From Triangularia verruculosa (lineage: Eukaryota; Ascomycota; Sordariomycetes; Sordariales; Podosporaceae): 64,000 nucleotides of DNA. Under the pieces are notes generated by a model. It searched no databases. It saw nothing but the letters and a program-made list of their open reading frames with translations, and was not told the origin of the DNA. The stretch's first letter is position 1; each line of letters starts with the position of its first letter. Location of the stretch: assembly GCA_033296885.1 (NCBI GenBank), contig MU864003.1, positions 39,832-103,831 of the forward strand, read 5' to 3'. The position numbers were made by a program, and so were the translations under genes. This document shows, one piece after another, positions 22,592-32,800 of this stretch.

Positions 22592-23924
22592 ATGGCCTCG
22601 GAATGGCGCAAATTACCCCTGAGCCTTGCCGAGCTCTGTATTGACACAGCTCTCCGTTGTGGACGTATGTTCCTGTCACTTCAACTCCCCATTCATCACT
22701 CCCAGACTAACAATACCTTCAGAATCATTCCGTTGGCGCAAAATAAACGATGAATGGCACTGCGTCCTCTCCAACCGCCTCATCACCCTCACACAGTCAC
22801 CATCTCACCTCTTGTACAAATCCACCCTCCCAGCCATCAACCCCCCTTCAGAAGAAACCACCCTCCCACTCTTGCAATCCTACTTCTCCCTCAGCGTTCC
22901 CCTCTCCCAGCTATACACTCAATGGTCGGCCACAGACCCAAACTTTGCCAAACGTTGCCCATCCTTCATGGGCATCCGCATTCTGAATCAAGACGCCTGG
23001 GAAACCCTCATATCCTTCATCTGCAGCTCCAACAACAACATCTCCCGGATCTGCTCCATGGTTAATAACCTTTGTCTTCATTACGGCCCATATATCACCA
23101 CAGTATCAGGGGAACCATTCCACGACTTTCCCTCTCCCGAAGCACTCTCTGGGCCGGATGTGGAATCCCACCTTCGCTCGCTGGGTTTTGGCTACCGGGC
23201 CAAATACATCGCTGACACCGCTCGAATCGTCTCTCGGCAACGGCCAAAGGGATGGCTTGACCAAATCCGGAACCCGGCCGTCCCGCCAGCTGATAACCCA
23301 GAGTTCCAGCCTGGAGAGAAAGCAACGTACCGCAAGGCCCACGAGGCACTGCTGGAACTGACAGGTGTCGGGCCCAAAGTGTCAGACTGCGTCTGTCTGA
23401 TGGGATTAGGGTGGTGGGAATCAGTCCCCATCGACACTCACGTCTGGCAAATTGCCCAGCGAGACTACAACTTTGGCGGGAAGAGCAAGGGAAAGACGTT
23501 CACCAAGGGCATGTATGAGAGCGTGGGGGATCATTTCAGGAAGATATGGGGGGAGTATGCCGGATGGGCGCAGAGCGTGCTTTTTACGGCGAATCTCAAG
23601 TCGTTTGCCGAGCAGGCGAAGGCTGGTAAGAAGAGCAAAAAGGAAGAGGATGGAAAAGGCGGTGGAGTGGTGGTGAAGAAGGAGGTGATCAAGCAAGAGG
23701 TAGTCAAGGTTGTGAGAAGCGAGGAGGTGACGGTTTCACGGACGAGGAAGAGAAAGGCTGTCAAGGAGGAGGAGGAGTCGCAGCGGCAGGATGAAGATGT
23801 CAAGATGGAGGATGTAATGGACGGGCTGACGCTTAGCTCTCAGGTGTCACAGCTCTCACATACGAGTACGACGATGAGGAGGGTGAGCAAGAGGTTAAAA
23901 GCACGGGATAGTCAAAGTCAATAA
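22592..23924 (+). CDS. OGG1: 8-oxoguanine DNA glycosylase / AP lyase OGG1
   Basis: OGG1 removes 8-oxoguanine paired with cytosine and nicks the abasic site, starting base excision repair in nucleus and mitochondria. Exon 1 is 22592-22664 (MASEWRKLPLSLAELCIDTA), a 58-base intron follows (donor GTATGT, acceptor CTTCAG), and exon 2 is 22723-23924. This gives 424 residues. The splice forms GQSFRWRK, the hallmark of the N-terminal OGG domain. The HhH-GPD motif reads LTGVGPKVSDCVCLMGLG, with catalytic lysine K243, and VPIDTHVWQIAQRDY follows with D262. The spacing of 19 matches human K249 and D268. Residues after about 330 form a Lys/Glu-rich tail with several basic clusters, probably a nuclear localisation region. 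The gene is tail-to-tail with the UBE3D-type gene, 216 bases apart. Confidence 0.96.
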
Positions 23925-24140
23925 TGGTGGAGGTGGTGTACGATACGGACTGAGATTTCGAGGAACATTGTTAATTGATTTCTTCTGGTTTCTATATGTT
24001 ACCTGGTAAAAGGGGGTGTATAGGAGCTCCCAACGTAATTTGAACCATTTTTTGGCCGCACATGTGGGCAAATGGCAGTCAGTTCTTCTCTTGCCGTTAA
24101 GACGAACTATGGTATTCTTTTTCGTTGTCTCATTCTCAAG

Positions 24141-25680
24141 TCACCTCGTCAACAAGCCCACCTTCCACTCCTTAAACTCCTTCTCCTTCTCCGGCAACAG
24201 CCAATTACTACCATCCAAGTGCTCAATCACCCTCTCGATAGCCATCGCCGGCAAGTTAATCTCCTGCGCCTCACACGTCACCCCCTCCAGCATCTTGTCC
24301 GCGTCCTCTCGTGATATTCTTTGATACAGCAGTTTGATAGCGGGAGTACCGGTTGCACCGTTGCTCGATGAATACACTATACTGGCGTTGAGTACCCAAG
24401 CATAAATTACCGTCTGCTTTGCTTCTACCTCGGTCTCGTTTATCGGCATGATGAGTGACTTGGACGAGGCAGACCGGGAAATGGTGGAGGTAATAGTCGC
24501 AGCGAGACACTCGGTGATGCCTGGCGCCGATGCAGAGACGGATTTACATGAAATCTGCCATTTTAGAAGGGTGACGGCAGCTGTTCGGAAAACATAGAAG
24601 CCAAGCTGGGAGTGGCAGGATGAGCAGAATATATTCATGCTGCGATTGTTGGTCGTTGGCAGATCTTGTCTATTTGCCGACCCTTGCTCAAAGGTAGAAT
24701 TTGAATACTAGATACATTTGTGTCAGCTACTGGCTGACTGACTAGGTATGAGCGAAAAGAAAATGGAAATAGTCTGTCCCTCTTAGTATCCCGGAATATT
24801 CTTTACTAGCGAACCACCCGGTGAAATGCAGAGGCTCGCTCACCACAAGAGAGAAACAATCCGTCCGGTGAAGGAGGTTCGTGAGCAATCCAGTGGTCCC
24901 TGGCGAGCAGGACGAGCAACGGTTGTTTCATCTAGGGCACTTGTATCGGTAACCACGCCATGGGAGGCAGAGCCGGCTGGGCTACCTTCTTGATACCCAC
25001 ATAATACACATACATGTGCCGTCAGATCAGAAACTTACCGTGATGTTGCGGCAATCATCCTCAGTAAACAGTACCGTCGTCAAATCGACAAAGCCGACAC
25101 CTGATTGCGCTGATATAATAGACGAAGCTCCATAACCACGGGCAGCCAGGCTCATTTCATCTGCCTTTCCGGAATGCGCGTCATGGGGATGGTCGTGACC
25201 ATTTCCATCACCGTGATGGTGATCTGGTTTGTGGCAGTGCCAGAATTCCATCATCTCGGCCCAGTTTTCACTGGGCAGGTCCTTCCAGATCTTCGCCGTG
25301 CCTTGTTCCACCACGACGGCACTGCATTGCCTACATGTGACTTGGGCACCGGCCTCAAAGTCTGTCGCTGACCAAGTAGGAACATTAGTTAACGATAGCT
25401 GTTGTGGGGCCGTGCCACCAAGGGGTAATCGCCACGATAGAGCTGTGGTGCCTCTTTGCCTCTGGTCAATGGGAAGAAGCGTGCCACCGAGAGGGATTTG
25501 GGCGGGCAATATTAGCTTATGGACCTCGCCATGGTGTGTCAACTCGATGGTGCTTCCGTCGGCTGCTACTGCAACTCGGGTCGAGTTATCACTGGGCGAT
25601 GTGAGAGAGACGGCCAGTGAGATTTGGCGGATATTGGCGAGCAGCTCTGCGTAGAGCGAGCAGCCACTGGCAGCCGGCAT
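24141..25680 (-). CDS. UBE3D-type E3 ubiquitin ligase (HECT-like E2-binding protein)
   Basis: Proteins of this family bind ubiquitin-conjugating enzymes and are described as HECT-like E3 ligases. The model has exon 1 25680-25039 and exon 2 24707-24141, joined in phase 0 by a 331-base intron with donor GTAAGT and acceptor TATCTAG, giving 402 residues. Family features are CRQC at 116-119, ENWAEMMEFWHCHKP at about 138-152, a second CxxC (C242, C245), LLKWQ soon after it, and a C-terminal FKEWKVGLL. A His-rich loop lies between 152 and 170. The intron is long for this genome and might hide another exon or include a misplaced acceptor; the region around residue 214 is therefore the least certain part. 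The gene is divergent from SF3B1. Confidence 0.82.
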
Positions 25681-26161
25681 TGTGTGTGAGAAGAGACAGA
25701 ATCAGAAAGTGAAGGGAAGCAGCTCAGGTCGAGGAAGTCGCCATAGCTTTTGTTGTAACAACGCGCGGTCGCAACTTTGCAGCTACAGCAGAAGGATCCA
25801 ATGCTCCAGGTCCAAGTGAAGCGAGCGAGCGAGGCCGAGCCTAGAACAGCTTATGTAACAGCGCGATCTACTGCCAAGCTCCTAGCGCGGCTCGCCTTGG
25901 CTTGCGGCTCCCGTTGCCGCCAAAAATTCAACACAAGGCAAAGTGCTTGCTCCATCCACGATCCAGTCTCGTCACCCGCACGTCCACGTCCACCCATCGA
26001 CCCACGTTCAACGTCCATCCAACAACGACCACCTCCGCGATATCTCGTAGCTGCCCAAGAACGAGCAATTCATCAATTACCGACCGCGTCCATCCCCCTC
26101 CTCTCTTCTTCAACAACCTACCCGAATGGGATGAGCACAGCGCCGTGTGGGCAGCAGTACC
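25681..26161. promoter_or_regulatory. Shared divergent promoter of the UBE3D-type gene and SF3B1
   Basis: The 481 bases lie between oppositely directed starts. The side next to SF3B1 is C- and A-rich (CCACCTCC, CATCCAACAACG and similar), as in many fungal 5' leaders. Open frames in it are short and unrecognised. Confidence 0.6.
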
Positions 26162-29100
26162 ATGTCGGACGCGGAATTTGATCAGATTCGCAAGCTCCAG
26201 GCCGAGCGAAACGCGGCTGCCGCTGCGAAAAAAGGTTCAAAGACCTTCGACCCGGCCAATCAGCGTGCTGACTCGTCAACCAAGGCCAGCCTCAATGAGG
26301 CTTGGGATACCGACCTCTACGATCGAAGCGCCAATGGCGCCGACAAGTTTGCAGGCTATCACACCTCCCTCCCCGCTCAAGATGGCGACGATGACGAGGA
26401 CATGGCCGATGCCGACAGCTCGCGCCGCCTCGTCGGACAGTACACTGCTACCCGTGCCCAGATAGATGAGTTCGCGCGAGGAAATGGCGTTGAAGAAGAT
26501 GATATTTTGGCCGGCCGCGGCGAGAAAAGCAACCGCATCACAGATCGCGAAACCGATTATCAAAAGCGCCGTTTCGACCGCGTTCTAACCCCTACCCGTG
26601 CCGATCCATTCGCTGCCAACCGCCAGGCTGGCGCTTCCGAGGATGGAATGAGCTATCGCGAAATTATGGAAAGTCGCGAGATCGAGCGTGAGGAGGAGCG
26701 CGTGCGCCGGGCTATCGAACAAAAGATGAAGGATGGATCCACCGAGGAACATGAGCCTACGCTTCAGATTGAGGACACCGGTAACAAGGAGAACGGTGAT
26801 GCTGGCGCGACTGAAGCGGCTGCCGCTGGCCGCAAGCGCAAAAAGAGATGGGATGTTGCTACCACCGACGCCGAGGCTGCCCCAGCAGCGGCAGAGCCGA
26901 AGAAGCGGTCGCGTTGGGATCAAGCACCCTCTGTACCCGTCCTTGGCGCCGATGGAGCCGTGGTAGAAGCGAAAAAGAAGTCTAGATGGGATCAAGCACC
27001 GTCTGCCACACCAGTTGGAAACATCGGTCTCGCCACCCCGATGCACCCTACACAAACTGCCGTCCTACCCCCCACCGCGTTCGGCGCAGATGCCGGCCGG
27101 TACATGCCGCTTAGCGATGAGGAGCTCGATGCCATGCTTCCTGGTCCTGATGAGGGGTACAAGATTCTTGAGCCTCCTCCGGGATATGCGCCAACCAGGG
27201 CGCCCACCCACAGGCTGGCGGTGCCGCCAACACCACAGACTGGCTTTATGATGCAGGATCCCGAGAGCACGCGGCTTTCTGGCCAAGCGGTGCCAAGGGA
27301 GATTCCTGGCGTTGGTGATCTGCAGTTCTTCAAGCCCGAGGACATGGCGTACTTTGGCAAGCTAACAGATGGATCCAATGAAGATGATCTGACTGTGGAA
27401 GAACTCAAGGAGAGAAAGATCATGCGCCTTTTGTTGAAGGTCAAGAACGGTACGCCCCCAATGAGGAAGACCGCGCTCAGACAACTTACGGACAATGCTC
27501 GAAACTTTGGTGCCGGGCCGCTGTTCAACCAAATCCTTCCACTGCTCATGGAGAAGACGCTGGAAGACCAAGAACGCCATTTGCTGGTCAAAGTCATTGA
27601 TCGTATTCTTTACAAGCTGGACGATATGGTCCGGCCATATGTCCACAAGATCTTGGTCGTCATTGAGCCATTGCTCATTGATCAGGACTACTATGCACGA
27701 GTTGAAGGTCGCGAGATTATTTCCAATCTCAGCAAAGCCGCTGGTCTCGCGACCATGATCAGTGTCATGCGGCCTGATATTGATCACGTGGATGAATACG
27801 TACGAAACACGACTGCCAGAGCCTTTGCCGTGGTGGCCTCGGCTTTGGGTATCCCCGCCCTTCTGCCTTTCCTGGCAGCTGTCTGCCGCAGCAAGAAGTC
27901 ATGGCAGGCTCGCCATACTGGTGTCAAGATTGTGCAGCAGATTCCCATCCTGATGGGCTGTGCAGTGTTGCCGCATCTCAAGCAGCTTGTGGACTGCATT
28001 GGACCCAACCTCAACGATGAACAAACCAAGGTGCGCACAGTTACCAGTTTGGCTCTCGCCGCCCTTGCTGAGGCCTCGAACCCGTACGGTATTGAGAGTT
28101 TCGAGGAGATTCTAAATCCTCTGTGGACTGGAGCTCGCAAGCAGCGAGGCAAGGGGTTGGCGGGCTTTCTCAAAGCCGTCGGATACCTCATCCCCCTCAT
28201 GGATGAGGAGTACGCAGAATACTATACGACCAACGTCATGGAGATTCTCTTGCGCGAGTTCGCCTCGCCAGATGAGGAGATGAAGAAGGTTGTGCTCAAG
28301 GTTATTTCACAGTGTGCCGCCACGGATGGTGTCACGGCTGGCTATCTTAAGGAGCATGTCCTGGACGAATTCTTCAAGAGCTTCTGGGTACGAAGGATGG
28401 CTCTGGACAAGCGCAACTATCGCCAAGTTGTGGAGGCCACGGTTGATATCGGCCAAAAGGTCGGTGTCAGCGAGATTCTCGAACGAATCGTAGTCAACCT
28501 CAAGGACGAAAGCGAGGCCTACCGCAAGATGACTGTCGAAACGGTGGAGAGGATCGTAGCTTCCCTTGGTGCGGCAGACATCGGTGAGCGGTTGGAAGAA
28601 AGACTCATTGACGGTGTTCTGCACGCCTTCCAAGAGCAAAGCGTTGAAGACATTATCATGCTCAACGGTTTTGGCTCTGTGGTCAACGCTCTGGGTACTC
28701 GCTGCAAGCCATACCTCCCGCAGATCGTCAGCACAATTCTGTGGCGTCTCAACAACAAGTCGGCCACAGTCCGACAGCAAGCTGCCGATCTTGTTTCCAG
28801 AATCGCCATGGTGATGAAGCAATGCGGCGAGGACGCTCTCATGGGAAAGCTCGGCGTGGTTCTGTACGAATACCTCGGTGAGGAATATCCCGAAGTTCTC
28901 GGCTCCATCCTCGGTGCTCTCAGGTCGATCGTCACCGTGGTAGGTATCAGCCAGATGCAGCCGCCCATCAAGGACCTCTTGCCCCGCCTCACGCCCATCC
29001 TGCGCAACAGACACGAGAAGGTGCAGGAAAACACCATCGACCTCGTCGGCCGTATCGCCGACCGCGGACCGGAAAGCGTCAACGCTCGCGAGTGGATGAG

Positions 29101-29836
29101 AATCTGTTTTGAGCTCCTGGATATGCTCAAGGCGCACAAGAAGGGCATCCGTCGCGCGGCCAACAACACGTTTGGTTTCATCGCGAAGGCCATTGGTCCC
29201 CAGGATGTATTGGCGACGCTGCTCAACAACCTCAGGGTCCAGGAGCGTCAATCCCGAGTCAACACGGCCGTTGCCATCGGTATTGTCGCCGAAACCTGCG
29301 CCCCCTTCACCGTTCTCCCGGCTTTGATGAACGAGTACCGCGTGCCCGAGCTCAACGTCCAGAACGGCGTTCTCAAGTCGTTGTCCTTCCTCTTTGAATA
29401 CATTGGCGAAATGGCCAAGGACTACGTCTACGCTGTCACACCCCTCCTGGAGGATGCCCTGATCGACCGCGACCAGGTCCACCGGCAGACGGCCGCTTCG
29501 GTCGTCAAGCACATTGCTCTCGGGGTAGTGGGGCTAGGATGCGAGGATGCAATGGTTCACCTGCTAAACCTGCTCTATCCGAATCTGTTCGAGACTAGCC
29601 CTCACGTGATTGACAGGATCGTGGAGGCGATCGAGGCGGTGAGGATGGCGGTGGGGCCGGGGCTGGTGCTGAATTACGTCTGGGCGGGCTTGTTCCACCC
29701 GGCCAGGAAGGTGAGGACGCCGTATTGGAGGCTGTATAATGATGCGTATGTACAGGGGGCGGACGCGATGGTGCCGTATTATCCTAATCTGGTGGAGGAG
29801 GGGGTTGATAGGGGGGAGTTGGTTATTGTTTTGTGA
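26162..29836 (+). CDS. SF3B1: Splicing factor 3B subunit 1 (SF3B1 / Hsh155)
   Basis: SF3B1 is the HEAT-repeat scaffold of the U2 snRNP that clamps the branch-site helix with PHF5A and other SF3B proteins. It is a single exon of 1224 residues. I chose MSDAEFDQIRKLQAERNAAA at 26162 over an ATG five codons upstream because it matches the family N-terminus. The first 300 residues are polar and carry three U2AF-ligand motifs, KKRWDV (W230), RSRWDQAP (W252) and KSRWDQAP (W276), which bind UHM domains such as that of U2AF. From about residue 400 to the end are HEAT repeats with very strong family identity, for example MALDKRNYRQVVEATVD and GLGCEDAMVHLLNLLYPN. K623 in EQTKVRT corresponds to human K700, a cancer hotspot, and is the normal lysine here. 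The absence of introns in a gene of this size is notable. Confidence 0.98.
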   Translation: MSDAEFDQIRKLQAERNAAAAAKKGSKTFDPANQRADSSTKASLNEAWDTDLYDRSANGADKFAGYHTSLPAQDGDDDEDMADADSSRRLVGQYTATRAQIDEFARGNGVEEDDILAGRGEKSNRITDRETDYQKRRFDRVLTPTRADPFAANRQAGASEDGMSYREIMESREIEREEERVRRAIEQKMKDGSTEEHEPTLQIEDTGNKENGDAGATEAAAAGRKRKKRWDVATTDAEAAPAAAEPKKRSRWDQAPSVPVLGADGAVVEAKKKSRWDQAPSATPVGNIGLATPMHPTQTAVLPPTAFGADAGRYMPLSDEELDAMLPGPDEGYKILEPPPGYAPTRAPTHRLAVPPTPQTGFMMQDPESTRLSGQAVPREIPGVGDLQFFKPEDMAYFGKLTDGSNEDDLTVEELKERKIMRLLLKVKNGTPPMRKTALRQLTDNARNFGAGPLFNQILPLLMEKTLEDQERHLLVKVIDRILYKLDDMVRPYVHKILVVIEPLLIDQDYYARVEGREIISNLSKAAGLATMISVMRPDIDHVDEYVRNTTARAFAVVASALGIPALLPFLAAVCRSKKSWQARHTGVKIVQQIPILMGCAVLPHLKQLVDCIGPNLNDEQTKVRTVTSLALAALAEASNPYGIESFEEILNPLWTGARKQRGKGLAGFLKAVGYLIPLMDEEYAEYYTTNVMEILLREFASPDEEMKKVVLKVISQCAATDGVTAGYLKEHVLDEFFKSFWVRRMALDKRNYRQVVEATVDIGQKVGVSEILERIVVNLKDESEAYRKMTVETVERIVASLGAADIGERLEERLIDGVLHAFQEQSVEDIIMLNGFGSVVNALGTRCKPYLPQIVSTILWRLNNKSATVRQQAADLVSRIAMVMKQCGEDALMGKLGVVLYEYLGEEYPEVLGSILGALRSIVTVVGISQMQPPIKDLLPRLTPILRNRHEKVQENTIDLVGRIADRGPESVNAREWMRICFELLDMLKAHKKGIRRAANNTFGFIAKAIGPQDVLATLLNNLRVQERQSRVNTAVAIGIVAETCAPFTVLPALMNEYRVPELNVQNGVLKSLSFLFEYIGEMAKDYVYAVTPLLEDALIDRDQVHRQTAASVVKHIALGVVGLGCEDAMVHLLNLLYPNLFETSPHVIDRIVEAIEAVRMAVGPGLVLNYVWAGLFHPARKVRTPYWRLYNDAYVQGADAMVPYYPNLVEEGVDRGELVIVL

Positions 29837-32800
29837 GGGGTGAGGTGGTGCTTGCCTGCTTCCTGGCTTTTGGACTTGTGATATTTAGAGGTTGGAAGAT
29901 GGGGAACAAAAAGCAAGCGGTGCTGTTGAAGAAATGGAAACAATGATGGTGATATATCACGATGAAGGGGGGGGACTATCAATTAGCTGGTCATGGTGAG
30001 GGACTGTTGTGGTGAATTGCATATATACTGGTGTAATGATACAAGAATTTGTGTTTATGTCTTTTGATTCAGCTGGGTTGAACTGTGCCTGACTGCTTCC
30101 TTGGAAACTCCATCTCTCGCCTGTTGAACACAGCTTTGGGCGTGGGTGAAGATGAATGAATAATTCTGCGCCCTACTTTACCGCGGACGACTGTAGAGTA
30201 TGATATTGCGTTCCGTGGGTGGTGATGAAAAAGGGGTAATGGTGTACTGGTGAAAAGGGGTATTAGGGTAATGGTGTAATGGGGTAATGGGTAAAGGGAT
30301 GTTGCGTCGAGGGGTTTCGTTCTATCCAAATCCCTACTAAGATTGCTTGAGGTTTAAGGTGCTCCTGAATGTTATGATAATCTCAACGCAGTTCTTAATC
30401 AAAAGTATCACAGGTCAATAGGCAAAGGCACCCGGAAATGAGGTGGGAGTTGGGGGTCGAGACCTTTTGTCCCATGCGGGTTTGGAGTTCTGGGCGGGAG
30501 CTTTCGAAGGAAGGAGCGATGGACGAGGATGGCAGGAGCGACGTAGATAGAAGGCAGGAACCAGGACAGAAGGCAAGAGCTTTAAAGACAGAGGGCAGGA
30601 GCGTCTGAAGAGAAGTAGGTAGTGGAGAGCAAGTACGTAGCAACTTTGTCAGAGAGAGTGAGACGAGGCCAGTGGAATGCTGCTTCATGCAATACCTTAC
30701 TACCTAGTCTGTCAAGATAGAAGTCATCCCGTCCCGACTCGACGTCCGCTAGAACCACCACCGACCACGGCACTTATCTTGACCACTTCCCCGAGCCTTT
30801 TCCCGCCAAGAGACATCTATCTCCAAGCAAGGAGAGTAATAATGTACCCCATCAGTCATCAGCCCTCCTCCCTTCCACTCAACATTTGTCCTACCCCACA
30901 CTCCAGCCATCAAATCCTTCCTCGCCAGCCTCAACGACTTGCGCGTCTTGTCAACGTTAGCTAGGTAAGGAGACTCTGTTCCATATCCTTCGGACTCGGA
31001 GCATTTAATTCCGTAACCAGATTCGTCCGGCACTGATTACTGCCGGCATTTGATGTCCGGCCGGTCCGGTACTTGTTTGTTCTTTGTATGACGATGATGA
31101 CGAGGAGAAACGGGAGTGGCTGACGGGTAGGGCTGACACCACAATTCTCCCCGATACTTTTCCCCGGGGAGCGAATGAACACACACACGCGCACACAGTC
31201 TTTGCCTGTCAAGGTAAGGTGGTGAACGAGTGAACCGAAAACACGAACGAAGAGGTAACACGCTTTGCCCGGCAACGCGAAAACAAAACGCCAGTGCTTT
31301 GGATATCTCTTTCCGTTTGTGCAGAAAGTATCCTATGCAGTGTTAGTGTTACAGTACCCCAAGGCAGGCAGGAAAGTAGAGCGCGGTACGAAGTCGATTG
31401 TGCTGTGCAATAGTCCGAGTAGGGTTGTTTGTATGACAGCAGGTTTCGCGCCGGAGCTTTTCTTTTTTTGTTTCTATAACCAAATCATGGACTTTTTTCC
31501 CCCCCTACATATGAATGCCAGTTTAGGAACGGTATGACGCGTCTTTACACTCGTCTTTGGTGTAGCCAGCATATATGCGTGCCGGCAGATTGATGCTTCT
31601 TTTTTTGTTCATCATGACAAGCTAGTGAGTTGATCGTGACTGGGCTTGGCATTCAGGGGGTGTGTATACAATGCAGAACAAATCATTTTCCTCAGTGAGG
31701 CTGGAACAAAAGGGAGGTGTCAAGATCTTTTGGAGAAAAGTTGACAGCGATGATGGATATGTTGGTATGGTTTTGCCTTTCTGTTTTTCTATTCCTTTAA
31801 CCGGAGGTAAATCTCACCCCATTTGCCTTTTGTTTAGATCCCACGTGGCCCGGTATCACGACATTCCTTCCAAGCCACAGCCGCCGGGCCGATATTCATC
31901 TGCCTGTGTCCGAACCTGTGTTTCTCTCCGGAGTCTCAGGGGTTAAGCAAACCCCTTCCTCAGCCCCTTTCCCCCCCTTTTGAATCTCCCGTTGAGCCGT
32001 CAGTCAGCAACCGTTAGACAGTAGCACGAACAGACCGTTAGCACATTCGAACCCCTTTACTCCTAATTATTGGTCCCCCGAGTCCCCGGTTGTCGGTGCT
32101 CAATTCCTCGGGTTTCGGGCGAGTGCCCTCCGGTGCTCCATCGTATCCAATGGCTTCCGATCGAACAGTAAGACGTACAGTCACCGAGTGCTGGCACAAA
32201 CAGAAGTGGAAAAAAGAAAGTAATCCAACGGTCAATGGCCCAACGGTTGACGGGTATGTCGCCCGCGTCCTTACCCTGCGTCGACCGATTTGATCATGTA
32301 GCCTACATTTACCCCTTTTGGCCGTGGCATACGAGATCGTCTCTCATCCAACTCACCCGGCATTCCCCATGCAGACGAGAGCAAGGTAAGTCTTGATCGA
32401 TCGGATTTTTGGCTTCCTGTCGATTTGATAGGATCTCAGCAAGTACACCAGTCGAAGGTGCAGTAGGCATACCACGGCTCGGCCCTTGAGTCTCTGGTCC
32501 CTTGGCTTTCTTCTCGAAGCTGTGGACACGAGGTATTCTTAGATATTTTACCTATCTTATCCAGACGAACAAATGGCAAACCAACATCCACCCCCCCCAA
32601 AAAAGCATACCATTGCATGTCTCAAGTTGATGATAAACTACGACTGTTACTTTGTCACCCGCGGAGAGCAAACTGCATCTTCAAGAGACCCCGGGATACC
32701 ACTCCTCGGCGAGGCTAGACCCAAGCCGATGATGCTGTGCCATAGGTTGTCTGTGTGTATGTAGGGCCCGACGGAATATGCACATTGCACATTGCCTACC

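Noticed and set aside
28307..29512. Open frame of 401 codons on the minus strand
   Set aside because: It lies entirely antisense to the SF3B1 HEAT-repeat region, which is beyond doubt coding. It is a codon-bias shadow.
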